From: JAOUEA01 sp963790335
Lineage (GTDB): Bacteria; Actinomycetota; UBA4738; HRBIN12
Assembly (NCBI GenBank): GCA_963790335.1
Contig: CAWBOB010000005.1
Coordinates: 62,001 to 126,000 of the forward strand
DNA length: 64,000 nucleotides
Reading direction: 5' to 3'
A program made the translations under genes and the position numbers. The notes beneath the pieces are model-generated. The model did not search any database. It saw only the letters and a list, made by a program, of their open reading frames with translations, and was not told the origin of the DNA. This document shows positions 37,938 through 45,874 of the stretch, in pieces; position 1 is the first letter of the stretch, and every line of letters begins with the position of its first letter.

Positions 37938-38161
37938 TCGTACTCGAATCCCGGGAAGATCTGCCACGGCAGTGGGTCGTCGAAGTCGTCCGACGTCCAG
38001 ATCTTGCCCTTGTCGATACCCAAGGGCCGCTGCCTCGGCGTGTCGTCGATCGGAACGAGCCTGGCGACCGGCTTGCCGGCCCGAGCGATCACGATCTCCT
38101 GACCTCGCTCGACCCGTTCGAGCAGCCTGGAGAGATGTGTCTTGGCCTCATGCACGTTCAC
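37934..38161 (-). CDS. Phd/YefM-type antitoxin
   Basis: A 75-aa protein. The N-terminal DNA-binding half has the Phd/YefM motif NVHEAKTHLSRLLERVERG and IARAGKPVARLVP; the C-terminal half is acidic with aromatic residues, suited to wrap the toxin. GTG start at 38161. Directly upstream of and overlapping the PIN toxin gene, giving a complete type II pair, presumably autoregulated. Confidence 0.85.
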   Translation of the reverse strand: MNVHEAKTHLSRLLERVERGQEIVIARAGKPVARLVPIDDTPRQRPLGIDKGKIWTSDDFDDPLPWQIFPGFEYE

Positions 38162-38215
38162 CGTGTCGAGGTGCGCGATCTCTTCTGCCGACGCGATGAC
38201 CGAGATTAGCTCAGT

Positions 38216-39067
38216 TCATCTAGCTAAGTCAAGGCACTCGGCCGAATCACCCGAGAAGGCCGCTGCGCACCTCGCGAGTGGCCTTGCCTCTCGGATGGCA
38301 GCGACCGTGATCTCGATCGCAGTCAGCATCACGGAGGGCTCGTCGCGATGGATCCAGTGCCCGGAGCCTTCGGCACGGACATGGATGACGTCGTCGCCGA
38401 GCGCGGCGAGCTTCACCTGGTGCCTGGCGAAGATCGGTGCGGCCCACGTCGGAACGCCTTCCTCGTCGTAGGTGGCTTGTGAGACGACGATCGTCGGCGC
38501 GTCGCCGAATGGGGCTGCGTCGAGCACCTCGCGCTCGGTCCCCTGGATGTCGATCCGTTGCCCGCCGTCGATCCACGGGCTGTCGTCCCACTTCGGCCAC
38601 AGATCGATCTCCCACGGCGTCGAGACGTCCTCGAAGACGAAGCCTGCGACATCCTCCGGATAGCGGTCGGCGTAGACGCGGGCGATCAGGCCTGCATACG
38701 AGTGCGGCACGAGGACGAGGGGCGGTGCGATGCCCACTTCCCGGAGCAGCTTGTGCAGCTCCTCGGCCTGGGTCGCTGCTGTGGGCGACTTCCCATCGGG
38801 CCTCGGATCGCTGCTACCCGTGCCGGCCCGGTCGTAGGTGCAGACGCGCGTGCCGATCGGATCGAGCAGCGGAAGGAAGTCGAACCACTCACTCGAGCCG
38901 GCGGTGTCGAGCCCGGCGTCGAGGATCACGGTCGGCGAGCCCTGGCCTCGACACTGCCACGAGAGCTCGTACCCGCCGACATCGGCCCGCCCGTTCTGCG
39001 GCTGCGACATGGGCACCGTTGGGTCGTCGTCGGTGCACGCACCGCCGAGCAGGACGATCGCGACCAC
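38216..39067 (-). CDS. Alpha/beta hydrolase, lipoprotein
   Basis: About 283 aa. A short hydrophobic start ends in a lipobox (LLGGAC), followed by an alpha/beta hydrolase with nucleophile elbow VPHSYAGLI (a PHS variant of GxSxG), VFEDVS and the catalytic His in GSGHWIHRDEP. A longer N-terminus is probable: the same frame runs upstream through a basic stretch (LNRRRVVVV) with GGGAGG in SD position but only CTG as start, which would give a proper lipoprotein signal. Substrate unknown; likely anchored outside the cell. Confidence 0.75.
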   Translation of the reverse strand: MVAIVLLGGACTDDDPTVPMSQPQNGRADVGGYELSWQCRGQGSPTVILDAGLDTAGSSEWFDFLPLLDPIGTRVCTYDRAGTGSSDPRPDGKSPTAATQAEELHKLLREVGIAPPLVLVPHSYAGLIARVYADRYPEDVAGFVFEDVSTPWEIDLWPKWDDSPWIDGGQRIDIQGTEREVLDAAPFGDAPTIVVSQATYDEEGVPTWAAPIFARHQVKLAALGDDVIHVRAEGSGHWIHRDEPSVMLTAIEITVAAIREARPLARCAAAFSGDSAECLDLAR

Positions 39068-39115
39068 AACGACCCTTCGACGGTTCAGCGTTGCAGCGAC
39101 CTCCCTTGGGACGGC

Positions 39116-40294
39116 TTACCCGACGAGCGTTCGGCTGCCTCGCTTCTGGAGCTGGTCCGCGATGATGTTGCGCTGCACCTCGCTCGTGCCTTCCCAGATG
39201 CGATCGACGCGCAGCTCCCGCCAGAACCGCTCGGCGACGTTCTCGCGCATGTACCCCCGGCCTCCGAAGATCTGCACGGAACGGTCCGCGACGCGCCCGG
39301 CCATCTCGCTCGCGTAGAGCTTCGCCATCGAGCATTGGCCGTGCTGGATCTTCACGTCGACGCCGGCGTCGATGTTCTCGGCGAGCCGGTAGGTCATGAG
39401 CCGCGCGGCCCAGAGCTCGGTGAGCGAGTCGGCGAGCATGTGCGAGATCGCCTGGTTCTCGACGATAGGTCGGCCGAACTGCACACGTTCCTGCGCGAAC
39501 CTCGTCGCTTCGTCGATCAGACGTTCGGCCGCCCCGCAGCATCGCGCGGCGATCATGAGACGCTCGTAGCGGAACCACTCGTACGTGAACGCCATGCCGT
39601 CGCCCTCGTCGCCGACCAGGTTCGCGGCCGGCACTCGCACATCGTCGAACGCCACCACGGCATGCGTATCGGGGTACGTGTGGGTGTACGCCGGCTCGCG
39701 CACGAGTCGCACGCCGGGCGTGTCCTTGTCGACGAAGAACATCGCGTGGGCGCCCTCGTTCGGCCCTCCGACGATCTTCGCCTGGAAGAAGCAGTAGCTG
39801 GCGTTGTTGTACGAGGTCACGTGCATCTTCTCGCCCGCGAGCACGTACTCGTCGCCGTCGCGACGGGCGGTGGCCTCGATCGCATCGACGTCGCTGCCGG
39901 CGCCCGCCTCGGTGATCGCGTAGCACTCGTGCAGCTCCCCCCGGATCGAGGGCAGGATCCACGTTCGCATCTGGTGCTCGCTCACCACCGCGGGCGCCCA
40001 TGCTGGCGGTGTGTGCACGCACCAACCGAGTGCGTTGGTGACGCGCCCGATCTGCTCGCTCACGAGTACCTGCTGCAGCGTCGTCATGCCGGTGCCGCCA
40101 AGCTCGGTCGGCATGTTCATCGCGAACAGACCGAGCTCGACCGCCCGGTCGTGGTGCCCGTGGCGTGCATCGTCGGGGATGCGGCCGCCGTTGGCCTCGG
40201 CGTGCTCTTCCCAGGGGATCAGCTCGTCGTCGACGAACGAGCGCGCGCGCTGCTGGATCGCCCGGTCCTCATCGGAAAGCGGGTAGGTCGTCAT
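39116..40294 (-). CDS. Acyl-CoA dehydrogenase
   Basis: A 392-aa FAD enzyme with the signature CYAITEAGAGSD (near residues 120-135) and the C-terminal FGGRGYMREN and DRIWEGTSEVQRN (site region near the adenine). The last is the usual catalytic-Glu-adjacent stretch. It oxidises an acyl-CoA to the enoyl-CoA; chain length cannot be told. ATG at 40294 begins MTTYPLSDEDR; upstream codons are rejected because a TAGACT box lies eight bases before it. Confidence 0.9.
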   Translation of the reverse strand: MTTYPLSDEDRAIQQRARSFVDDELIPWEEHAEANGGRIPDDARHGHHDRAVELGLFAMNMPTELGGTGMTTLQQVLVSEQIGRVTNALGWCVHTPPAWAPAVVSEHQMRTWILPSIRGELHECYAITEAGAGSDVDAIEATARRDGDEYVLAGEKMHVTSYNNASYCFFQAKIVGGPNEGAHAMFFVDKDTPGVRLVREPAYTHTYPDTHAVVAFDDVRVPAANLVGDEGDGMAFTYEWFRYERLMIAARCCGAAERLIDEATRFAQERVQFGRPIVENQAISHMLADSLTELWAARLMTYRLAENIDAGVDVKIQHGQCSMAKLYASEMAGRVADRSVQIFGGRGYMRENVAERFWRELRVDRIWEGTSEVQRNIIADQLQKRGSRTLVG

Positions 40295-40302
40295 GGCGCG
40301 GA

Positions 40303-40308
40303 AGTCTA
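40303..40308 (-). promoter_or_regulatory. -10 element of the acyl-CoA dehydrogenase gene
   Basis: TAGACT on the minus strand, eight bases before the ATG, giving a leaderless or nearly leaderless transcript. Confidence 0.4.
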
Positions 40309-40385
40309 GGCCAGCCCCAGTCTCGGCCGTGAACGGAGAACCGTCGACGAGGAAGAGGTCGTGACCCGTTCCGGTGGAAGTTCGA

Positions 40386-41504
40386 TCACCGAGCGTCGAT
40401 GTGGCCGGTCGAGACCTGCAACGCTTCACCGATCAGCGCCGTGCGATCGAACTCCTCGGGCATGTACGCCTGTTGGTGTCCGGCCACGATCGTGACGTCG
40501 AGGCGCGGGCAGGTGTAGGCCGCGGTCCCCCACCATCCGCCGTGGCCCCACCATTCCTCGCCGGCGATCTCCACGTGGAAGAGGTACATCGCATGATCAC
40601 GTGGATCCTGGTCGATCTCCATCTCCCCAGCAGCGCGCACGCCGTCGAGCCTGGTCGTCATCGTCGCGAGCGTCTCGGGCCGGTCGAAGATCTCGCCGCG
40701 CAGCAGCGCTCGGAAGAAGCGCGCGAGGTCGCGGCAGGTCGAGACGAGCCCACCCCCGCCCCACAGATCGACCGACGGATCGATGGTCGCGATATCGACG
40801 TCCCGCTCGTACTGATGTGACCACGGCGGCGCGCCTGGAGGCTCGGCGTCGACCGATTCCAGGTAGGTCTGACGGAGACCGAGACGGCCGAAGCCGACGA
40901 GCCCCGCGATCGCCTCGCCCATGCCGAGCCCGGTCGCCTGTTCGAGCAGCTCCCCGACGAGGCAGGCGTTCGTGTCCGAGTAGCCGTACACCTCACCTGG
41001 CGCGCCGTAGGGCTTCCCGTGGTCGATCGCGAATCGCACCTGCTCGAGGCGGGTCCAGCGGTGCGAGGGGTCCGCCGCGATCGCTTGATCGAAGCCGTCG
41101 GTGATCGACGCGTCGTACGCCGAGGCGGCGAAGTCGTAGATGCCGCTCGTGTGGGTCAGCAGGTGCCTCAGCGTGATGGCGCTCGTGTCGTAGCCGCCGG
41201 AGCGCAGGACCTCGAGGTACTCGTGAGCGAGCAGCCGATCGAGCACCGCGTCGAGCTGCAGCGCCCCGAGTTCGACGAGCCGCAATGCGCTCACCGCAAC
41301 GAACGGCTTCGTCACGCTCGCGATGCGGAAACGCGAACCGGGCTCGAGCGGCACGCCGGTGATCCGATCGGCCACGCCGGCGGCCACCTCGACATCGATC
41401 CCCGAGTCGGGGGCCAGCACATGCAGGATCCGCCCAGGCATGGCCGGCCACGCGTCGACGTCGCGATCGACGAGCGACTGCAACGCTGGCTCGAGCTCAC
41501 TCAC
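40386..41504 (-). CDS. Serine hydrolase (beta-lactamase / class C-like)
   Basis: About 372 aa. SxxK motif in IASVTKPFVAVS, YxN-type YSDTNACLVGE and a late HGGWWGTAAY matching the KTG-like H-x-G position. These match esterases and peptidases of the beta-lactamase family rather than true lactamases. No signal peptide is seen, so cytosolic. GTG at 41504 follows the amidase stop by 14 bases, so the two are probably co-transcribed. The substrate is unknown. Confidence 0.85.
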   Translation of the reverse strand: MSELEPALQSLVDRDVDAWPAMPGRILHVLAPDSGIDVEVAAGVADRITGVPLEPGSRFRIASVTKPFVAVSALRLVELGALQLDAVLDRLLAHEYLEVLRSGGYDTSAITLRHLLTHTSGIYDFAASAYDASITDGFDQAIAADPSHRWTRLEQVRFAIDHGKPYGAPGEVYGYSDTNACLVGELLEQATGLGMGEAIAGLVGFGRLGLRQTYLESVDAEPPGAPPWSHQYERDVDIATIDPSVDLWGGGGLVSTCRDLARFFRALLRGEIFDRPETLATMTTRLDGVRAAGEMEIDQDPRDHAMYLFHVEIAGEEWWGHGGWWGTAAYTCPRLDVTIVAGHQQAYMPEEFDRTALIGEALQVSTGHIDAR

Positions 41505-41518
41505 GGGAACGACGGCAC

Positions 41519-42925
41519 CTAGCGCGTCACGCCCGGCCACGGACGCACACGCTCGAGCGCCGCTCCGATGCGGAACGCGCTCACATCGTCGAACGTCCGC
41601 GCCACGATCTGCACGCCGGTCGGCACCCCGTTCGACGCCACGCCGCTCGGCACAGCGAGCACCGGACACGGCGACAGCACGTTGAACGGGGTCGTCATGT
41701 ACGCCGTGAACTGCAGGTCGTTCGGCCCGCCCCCGTCGAAGAGGGTTCCGAGGTAGCTGTCGCCCGCCGTGATGCCGGTGACGGCCCACGTCGGGCAGAC
41801 GATCGCGCGGTAGCGCTGCAGCAGTTTCCCGACCGGTTCCCACATCGCCTGCTCGCCTTCGAGACCCGCGAGGAAGGATCGCGGCTCCGACATGTACATG
41901 CGGGCTTCCTCGGCCCAGGCGTGGGCGTAGTCGTTCAAGAGTTCGCCGTGCTCGTCCACCGCCGCCGAGATCTCGGCGCCGAAGATCGCCGCGAAATGCC
42001 GCCGGGCGGTCGCGAGCACCTGCTCGAACTCCCAGGGGATCGCGACCTCCTCGACGATCGCGCCGGCCTGCTCGAGGGCCGCGGCCGCCGCACGCGTGTT
42101 CGCCTCGACCTCGGGATCGACCTTCCAGCAGCCGAGGTCCACCGACAGGCCGATACGCCAGCCTTCGATGCCTTTCAGCACCGAGGGGATGCGCACCTTC
42201 GGCCGCAACGAGGTGACGTCGGCGGGGTGGGGGCCGGCGAGCACGTTCTCGAAGAGCGCGCAATCGGCAACCGTGCGCGCGAGCGGTCCGTCGTGGCAGT
42301 ACCGGTCGAGGTTGAACGGCGCTCCGGTGGGGACCCGTCCGTGGGGCGGCTTGAACCCCACCACGCCGTTGATCGAGGCCGGGATGCGGATCGAGCCTCC
42401 GATGTCGGAGCCGCTCGCAAGCAGCGACGTGCCGCTCGCGAGCGACGCTCCCGAGCCACCGCTCGATCCACCGACCGCGAACGCCGGGTTCCACGGGTTG
42501 CGCGTCACACCCCAGAGCTTCGAGTGTGTGTACCCGACGCAGCTGAACTCCGGGGTCGTGGCGCGGGCATGCACGACCGCACCGGCCTTCAGGATGCGCT
42601 CGGCGATCGGCGCGGTCTCGGTCGCGACCTCGTCGATCGCGTGCGACCCGTACCGCATGCGGAACCCGTCGACGGGCACTTCTTCCTTGAGAGCGACGGG
42701 AAGGCCTTCGAGCGCGCGGATGCGCTCTCCGGCGGCGTATCGGTCCGCGCTCGCCGCGGCGGCGAGCCGAGCCTCGTCACGACGGCGCTCGCAGAGCGCG
42801 TTCACGACCGGCTCGACCTCGTCGGCCCGCCGCTCGACGCTCTCGAGCAGCTCGAGCGGCGACAGGTCACGGGCGCGCATCGCCACCAGAGCGTCGGCCG
42901 CCGTCATCTCCCACGGCTCACTCAT
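41519..42925 (-). CDS. Amidase signature family enzyme
   Basis: A 468-aa intact amidase. Catalytic Lys in LPVALKEEVPV, GGSSGGSGASLASG, and SGSDIGGSIRIPAS with the nucleophile Ser. It hydrolyses an unidentified amide. ATG at 42925 is supported by a TACGGT box seven bases upstream; the open frame beyond it lacks homology. First gene of the amidase-serine hydrolase pair. It is a distant paralogue of the broken amidase at 19-20 kb. Confidence 0.9.
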   Translation of the reverse strand: MSEPWEMTAADALVAMRARDLSPLELLESVERRADEVEPVVNALCERRRDEARLAAAASADRYAAGERIRALEGLPVALKEEVPVDGFRMRYGSHAIDEVATETAPIAERILKAGAVVHARATTPEFSCVGYTHSKLWGVTRNPWNPAFAVGGSSGGSGASLASGTSLLASGSDIGGSIRIPASINGVVGFKPPHGRVPTGAPFNLDRYCHDGPLARTVADCALFENVLAGPHPADVTSLRPKVRIPSVLKGIEGWRIGLSVDLGCWKVDPEVEANTRAAAAALEQAGAIVEEVAIPWEFEQVLATARRHFAAIFGAEISAAVDEHGELLNDYAHAWAEEARMYMSEPRSFLAGLEGEQAMWEPVGKLLQRYRAIVCPTWAVTGITAGDSYLGTLFDGGGPNDLQFTAYMTTPFNVLSPCPVLAVPSGVASNGVPTGVQIVARTFDDVSAFRIGAALERVRPWPGVTR

Positions 42926-42932
42926 GCCGGGC

Positions 42933-42938
42933 ACCGTA
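42933..42938 (-). promoter_or_regulatory. -10 element of the second amidase, leaderless
   Basis: TACGGT on the minus strand, seven bases before the ATG at 42925. Confidence 0.45.
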
Positions 42939-43013
42939 CCGGAGCCAGCGTCGCCGAGCGAACCGTTGGAAGATGGTTCGACGACGCCCATGATGGGAAG
43001 GGACGATGTCGAC

Positions 43014-43947
43014 ATGAAGCTGCGACGCAGACGAAGCGCGAACGTGGAAGACCGCCGCGGCATGGGCTCCGGCGGCGGCATGAGCTTCCCGGGGCTCGGC
43101 GGAGGGGGTGGAGGCGGCCTCCCGATCCCGATGGGCAAGGGCGGAGGCCTCGGGCTCATCGTGGTGCTGATCGTGCTCGCCGTCTGCGCCGGGCCCCAGA
43201 TCTTCGGCGACGAAGGGAGTGGAGGGCTCGGAGACGTGCTCGGCGGCGACGTCTTCTCGGGTCTGAACGAGGCAGAGCAGGGCGACACCACGACCCCGCT
43301 CGACCCCGACGACAAGCTCTTCGGCTTCGTGAACGCCGTCGTCGACGACGTGAACGCGACGTGGACCGAGATCTTCGCCGAGTCCGACCGGCGTTACGAC
43401 GGAAGCGACCACCGTGGTCTTCGACGGAAGCACGCAGACCGCCTGCGGTCAGGGAAGCGCCGCTACCGGTCCCTTCTACTGCCCCGCCGACAGCAAGATC
43501 TACATCGACCTGTCGTTCTTCCGGGAGCTGCGCACGCAGTTCGGGGCGCCCGGCGACTTCGCGCAGGCGTACGTGATCGCGCACGAGTACGGCCATCACG
43601 TGCAGAACCTGCTCGGCATCAACGCCGAGGTGCAGCGCATGTCGCAGCAGGATCCGGGCCGCGCGAACGATCTCTCGATCCGGCTCGAGCTGCAGGCCGA
43701 TTGCCTGGCCGGCGTCTGGGGTCATGTCGCGTTCGCCGACGAGGAGCTCTCACCCGGCGACCTGCAGGAGGGTCTCGGTGCCGCGGAGTCGGTCGGCGAC
43801 GACCGCATCCAGGAGACGACGACCGGCCGCATCGACCCGGAGAGCTGGACCCACGGCTCGTCGGAGCAGCGCGCGAAGTGGTTCCAGGTCGGCTTCGACT
43901 CGGGCGACCCGAAGGACTGCGACACGTTCCAGGCCGACCCCCTCTAG
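43014..43947 (+). CDS. Neutral zinc metallopeptidase (YpfJ family), one frameshift
   Basis: About 311 aa when an indel near 43400 is bridged. The N-terminus is basic with a Gly-rich linker and one membrane helix (GLGLIVVLIVLAVCAG). The C-terminal domain has STQTACGQGSAATGPFYCP and the zinc motif HEYGHHVQN, followed by LELQADCLAG. This is the YpfJ/KPN_02809 layout: a membrane-anchored peptidase of unknown target. ATG at 43014 has GGAAGG upstream. The extra base lies where the first frame reads YDGSDHRG and the second resumes TTVVFDGS. Confidence 0.82.
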
Positions 43948-43959
43948 CGACGGGCCTCG

Positions 43960-45009
43960 TCACGAGATGAACTCGAGTCGGTCGCGGTGCGCCTCGATCG
44001 CTGCGACCGTGTCGGCGTCGAGCGTGTGGTCGCGCTCCGGCTCCTCGACCTCGAGCCGCTCGCCGTAGAGCTCGCCCGACAGGTAGCGCTGACCCGTATC
44101 ACAGATCGCGGTCACGACACGCCGGAGCTCGGGATGATGCTCGATCACCTTGTGCACGGCTGCGACGTTGATGCCCGACGAGGGGCCGCAGAGCAGGCCT
44201 TCCTCACGGGCGAGCCGCCGGGCGGTCACGAGCGCCTCGTCGGTCGAGACGGTGACGATGCCGTCCATCGCCGAGAGGTCGAGGTTCGCCGGCACGATGC
44301 CGTCGGCGATGCCCGGCACGCCGTGCGTGCCCCACATGTGGTCGGTGATGAGCGGACACTCGGCCGGCTCGACCGCGAACGCGAGCAGCGACGGGTTGCG
44401 CTCCTTGAGCGCATGCGCGACCCCGCTGATCCATCCGCCCGTGCCCTGCGCGCCGACCACCGCGTCGACACGGCCCCCGCTCTGCTCCCAGATCTCCTCG
44501 CCACTCACCCGCTGCGCGTCGGGGTTGTCGGGATTCTCGAACTCCCCCGGGAAGAAGTAGCGGTCGGGATCGTCGGCCACGATCTCACGCATGCGTTCGA
44601 TCGCGAGATCGATATCGGTGCCCGCCCCCGGCGTGAGCACGAGGTCGGCACCGTAGGCGCGGATCATCGTCTTGCGCTCGTTGCTCATGCCCTCGGGCAT
44701 CACGATCGTGCACCGGTACCCCTTGATCGCAGCGACGGCGGAACACGCGATGCCGGCGTTTCCCGTCGTGCACTCGATGATCGTCATGCCGGGCTTGAGG
44801 TCGCCGCGCTCCTCGGCCTTGGTGAGCATCGCCGCGTAGATCCGGTCCTTCACCGATCCCGTCGGGCCGTACCACTCGACCTTCGCGAGCACGTCGATCC
44901 CCGGCGGCGCGACGCGCTGAAGCCGCACGAGGGGGGTCCGTCCGATGGCGTCGAGCAGGGTCGGGATCTCTGCTCGCTGCGTAGCCCAATCGATCGGTCC
45001 GTCGCTCAT
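43960..45009 (-). CDS. Cysteine synthase / cystathionine beta-synthase family PLP enzyme
   Basis: A 349-aa fold-type II PLP enzyme. The Schiff-base Lys lies in GPTGSVKDRIYAA, the phosphate loop in ECTTGNAGIA (TTGN where O-acetylserine sulfhydrylases have TSGN) and GAQGTGGWISG. It makes or rearranges cysteine-type amino acids; the TTGN variant makes the exact substrate uncertain. It overlaps the IclR gene stop by four bases (ATGA), so it is second in that operon. Confidence 0.85.
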   Translation of the reverse strand: MSDGPIDWATQRAEIPTLLDAIGRTPLVRLQRVAPPGIDVLAKVEWYGPTGSVKDRIYAAMLTKAEERGDLKPGMTIIECTTGNAGIACSAVAAIKGYRCTIVMPEGMSNERKTMIRAYGADLVLTPGAGTDIDLAIERMREIVADDPDRYFFPGEFENPDNPDAQRVSGEEIWEQSGGRVDAVVGAQGTGGWISGVAHALKERNPSLLAFAVEPAECPLITDHMWGTHGVPGIADGIVPANLDLSAMDGIVTVSTDEALVTARRLAREEGLLCGPSSGINVAAVHKVIEHHPELRRVVTAICDTGQRYLSGELYGERLEVEEPERDHTLDADTVAAIEAHRDRLEFIS

Positions 45010-45797
45010 ACCGCCCGCGCTCCCCGGTCGACGTAGCCGAGCCGTCTCGAGATCGCGAGTGCCGAGTCCGCCGCGAACCGTCCGAACCGTGGAAGGTCGA
45101 CCGCCCGCATACGGAAGGCCGGCCCGGAGACGCTGAGCGCGGCGACGAGGTCGCCGCCGAGCCCGCGCACCGGCGCCGCGACGGCGTTCAGGCCTTCCTC
45201 GAGCTCTTCCATCGTCTGGGAGTACCCGCGAGCGCGGATCTCCGAGAGCTGCGCGCGCAGCTTGCGCACGTCGGTGATCGTGCGCGGCGTGAGCCGAGGA
45301 AGCGGTGCGCGCAGCAGGCGATCGCGCTCGGCCTCGGTGGCGAACGCCAGCAGCACCTTGCCGTTCGACGTGCAGTGCAGCGGTGTGCGCTGTCCGACCC
45401 AGCTCACGCTCACGATCGAGCGCGTTCCGGTGACCTGGTCGACGTAGACGACCGACTCGCCCGAGAGCACGCCGAGGTTCACCGTCTCGCGCGTGCGCTC
45501 GGCGAGCGCGTCGAGGATCGGACGTGCCGCGCGGACGAGGTCGTTGCCGCCGACGGCTGCCCCGGCGAGCGAGATCAGACCGAAGCCGAGCCGGAACTTC
45601 TCGCTGATCGGATCACGCTCCACGAAGCCACGCTCGGCGAGCGTCGTCATCAGCCGGGACGCGGTCGCCTTGTGCACGTCGAGCTTGCGGCTGAGCTCGG
45701 TGACGCCGAGGGCTCCGTGCTCGCTGATCAGCTCGAGCGCCCGGATCGCCCGGCGCACCGACTGGAGGTTCCCGCCACTCTCGTTGTCGTTTCGCAT
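45006..45797 (-). CDS. IclR family transcriptional regulator
   Basis: About 263 aa with an N-terminal winged helix (GVTELSRKLDVHKATASRLMTTL) and a GAF-like effector domain (YVDQVTGTRSIVSVSWVGQRTPLHCTSNGK by position, about 105-135). It probably controls the downstream CysK-type gene, to which it is coupled. ATG at 45797 is chosen; a TTG nine codons upstream (45824) follows a TAGCGT box by nine bases and is an alternative leaderless start. Confidence 0.87.
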   Translation of the reverse strand: MRNDNESGGNLQSVRRAIRALELISEHGALGVTELSRKLDVHKATASRLMTTLAERGFVERDPISEKFRLGFGLISLAGAAVGGNDLVRAARPILDALAERTRETVNLGVLSGESVVYVDQVTGTRSIVSVSWVGQRTPLHCTSNGKVLLAFATEAERDRLLRAPLPRLTPRTITDVRKLRAQLSEIRARGYSQTMEELEEGLNAVAAPVRGLGGDLVAALSVSGPAFRMRAVDLPRFGRFAADSALAISRRLGYVDRGARAV

Positions 45798-45874
45798 GTC
45801 GCAACGCCTCGGTTCCGTGCGCAACCGCGAGCGACGCTACGCGGCGCCTCTCCGCCCTGTCAAACGATCGGGGT

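Noticed and set aside
38207..38216. TAGCTCAGTT resembling a tRNA D-arm box
   Set aside because: No matching T-arm or acceptor stem downstream; the region is the gap between the antitoxin and hydrolase genes.
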